From Pseudomonadota bacterium (GTDB lineage: Bacteria; Pseudomonadota; Gammaproteobacteria; Burkholderiales; Burkholderiaceae_B): a stretch of DNA of 5,759 bases. Positions 4,974 to 5,759 of the stretch are shown here, piece after piece. The translations under genes and the position numbers were made by a program. Location of the stretch: contig JAFAGQ010000401.1 of the NCBI GenBank assembly GCA_023422555.1, forward strand, positions 1 through 5,759, written 5' to 3'. The notes beneath the pieces are model-generated. The model was not told the origin of the DNA, did no database searches, and saw only the letters and a list, made by a program, of their open reading frames with translations. The stretch's first letter is position 1. Each line of letters starts with the position of its first letter.

Positions 4974-5759
4974 GTGAGCGACATATCGGTATTTGACTTT
5001 ATCGTGATCGGATCGGGTATTGCCGGCGCCTCTGTTGCCTATCAATTGTCCAGGCAGTCTGCACATGTGCTCGTTCTGGAGCGCGAAGCCCATGCGGGTT
5101 ATCATTCCACCGGCAGGTCTGCCGCTATGTTTATCGAAACTTACGGACCACCGCAATTGCAGGCACTGACGCGTGCGTGCCGCCGTTTTTTCGAGTCTGC
5201 ACAGGACAGCGGATTTACCGATAATCCCGTGTTGCATCCTCGCGGTTGTGTTTATGTGGCGACGAAGGCGCAGAAAGCACTTGCCGATTCCACCTATCAA
5301 ACGCTGCTTGCCAGAGCACCAAACGTGCAATGGCTGAACGCAGAGCAAGTGCTTGAACTGGTTCCCTGCATGAAACCCGATGACCTGTATGGAGGTATCT
5401 ACGAACACGATGCCGAAGACATCGATGTTGACGTTCTGCATCAGGGCTATCTGAAAGGCATGAAGCGTAACGGTGCTCAGCTGCTGTTTTCGGTTGATAT
5501 TCGCACCGGACGTCTGAACAACGGTATCTGGACCCTGGAGAGTCAGGATGGCCGGCAGTTTCAGGCAAAACACATTATCAATGCAGCCGGCGCCTGGGCC
5601 GACGTGGTGGCACAGGCTTGCGGCGTTTCTGCCGTGGGGATTCAGCCGCGTCGAAGAAGTGCATTCACGTTTACGGCTCCGGCGGACCTGGATCTGAGTC
5701 GTATGCCCATGGTGTGTGATATCGAGGAAAATTATTATTTCAAACCCGATGCCGGGCAG
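4974..5759 (+). CDS. FAD-dependent oxidoreductase, DAO/DadA-like family, cut off by the right edge
   Basis: Only the first 262 codons are in the window; the family usually runs to about 370-400 residues, so roughly a third is missing. Translated from GTG 4974, the protein begins with SDISVFDFIVIGSGIAG, giving the dinucleotide-binding motif GSGIAG (13-18) and E36 at the end of the second strand, where the FAD ribose is bound. GYHSTGRSAAMF (42-53) is the flavin-contacting loop seen in many DadA-like enzymes. The segment HIINAAGAWADVVA (200-213) is the second conserved FAD-fold motif of D-amino acid oxidase relatives. Such enzymes oxidise D-amino acids, glycine/sarcosine or 2-hydroxyacids; the substrate-deciding C-terminal part is not visible. 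No signal peptide is seen. The gene follows corA by 89 bp, and no clear promoter was found between them. Confidence 0.88.
   Translation, partial: MSDISVFDFIVIGSGIAGASVAYQLSRQSAHVLVLEREAHAGYHSTGRSAAMFIETYGPPQLQALTRACRRFFESAQDSGFTDNPVLHPRGCVYVATKAQKALADSTYQTLLARAPNVQWLNAEQVLELVPCMKPDDLYGGIYEHDAEDIDVDVLHQGYLKGMKRNGAQLLFSVDIRTGRLNNGIWTLESQDGRQFQAKHIINAAGAWADVVAQACGVSAVGIQPRRRSAFTFTAPADLDLSRMPMVCDIEENYYFKPDAGQ

Noticed and set aside
4946..4974. TTGAGA (4946-4951) as a -35 box for the FAD oxidoreductase
   Set aside because: No -10-like hexamer lies 16-18 bp downstream, and the site would run into the start codon.
4941..5573. 210-codon open frame on the minus strand opposite the FAD oxidoreductase
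   Set aside because: The plus strand encodes a clear FAD-binding protein over the same bases, and the minus frame has no recognisable domain. It is a codon-bias shadow.
1..5759. An undescribed system, mobile element, CRISPR array or RNA gene
   Set aside because: All five genes belong to well-known metabolic or transport families. I saw no spaced repeats of CRISPR type, no transposase or integrase motifs, and no tRNA or rRNA features.

Overview
The window looks like an ordinary chromosomal stretch from a proteobacterium. The base composition is moderately GC-rich (mid-50s percent by eye), genes are tightly packed, and catabolic genes lie next to a CorA channel and a DadA-like flavoenzyme. The protein styles (an HPPR-type 2-hydroxyacid dehydrogenase, an acyl-CoA dehydrogenase with TEPQAGSEA, a DAO-family enzyme with GYHSTGRSAA) suggest a betaproteobacterium of the Burkholderiales, perhaps Alcaligenaceae. 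That placement is inference from family resemblance, not from a search. All five genes read left to right.

Layout: 1-297 is a leader region with no supportable gene, carrying short direct repeats, a small palindrome and a strong Shine-Dalgarno site. 298-1242 encodes a probably NADPH-dependent 2-hydroxyacid dehydrogenase. 1243-1489 is a regulatory gap with a good sigma70-type promoter candidate whose spacer holds a TGTGG-GCAT-CCACA dyad. 1490-2383 (mmsB, 3-hydroxyisobutyrate dehydrogenase) and 2380-3546 (acyl-CoA dehydrogenase) overlap by ATGA and form a two-gene operon. 3547-3696 holds a hairpin and an imperfect tandem duplication of about 54 bp; the second copy ends in an extended -10 promoter candidate. 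3697-4884 encodes a CorA-family divalent-cation channel with a long acidic low-complexity N-terminus. 4974 to the right edge is the first 262 codons of an FAD-dependent oxidoreductase with a GTG start.

How the genes work together: the mmsB/acyl-CoA dehydrogenase pair fits valine (isobutyrate) breakdown. The dehydrogenase would oxidise isobutyryl-CoA, passing electrons to ETF, and MmsB would oxidise 3-hydroxyisobutyrate to methylmalonate semialdehyde. The intermediate steps (enoyl-CoA hydratase, 3-hydroxyisobutyryl-CoA hydrolase) and MmsA are not in the window. The flanking hydroxyacid dehydrogenase and flavoenzyme could handle other 2-hydroxy or amino acids, but nothing in the sequence ties them to the pair. 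CorA appears to be an independent transcription unit.

I found no mobile element, CRISPR array, RNA gene, toxin-antitoxin pair or defence-like cassette, and no convincing sign of an undescribed system. The points most worth a second look are the two intergenic regulatory regions.
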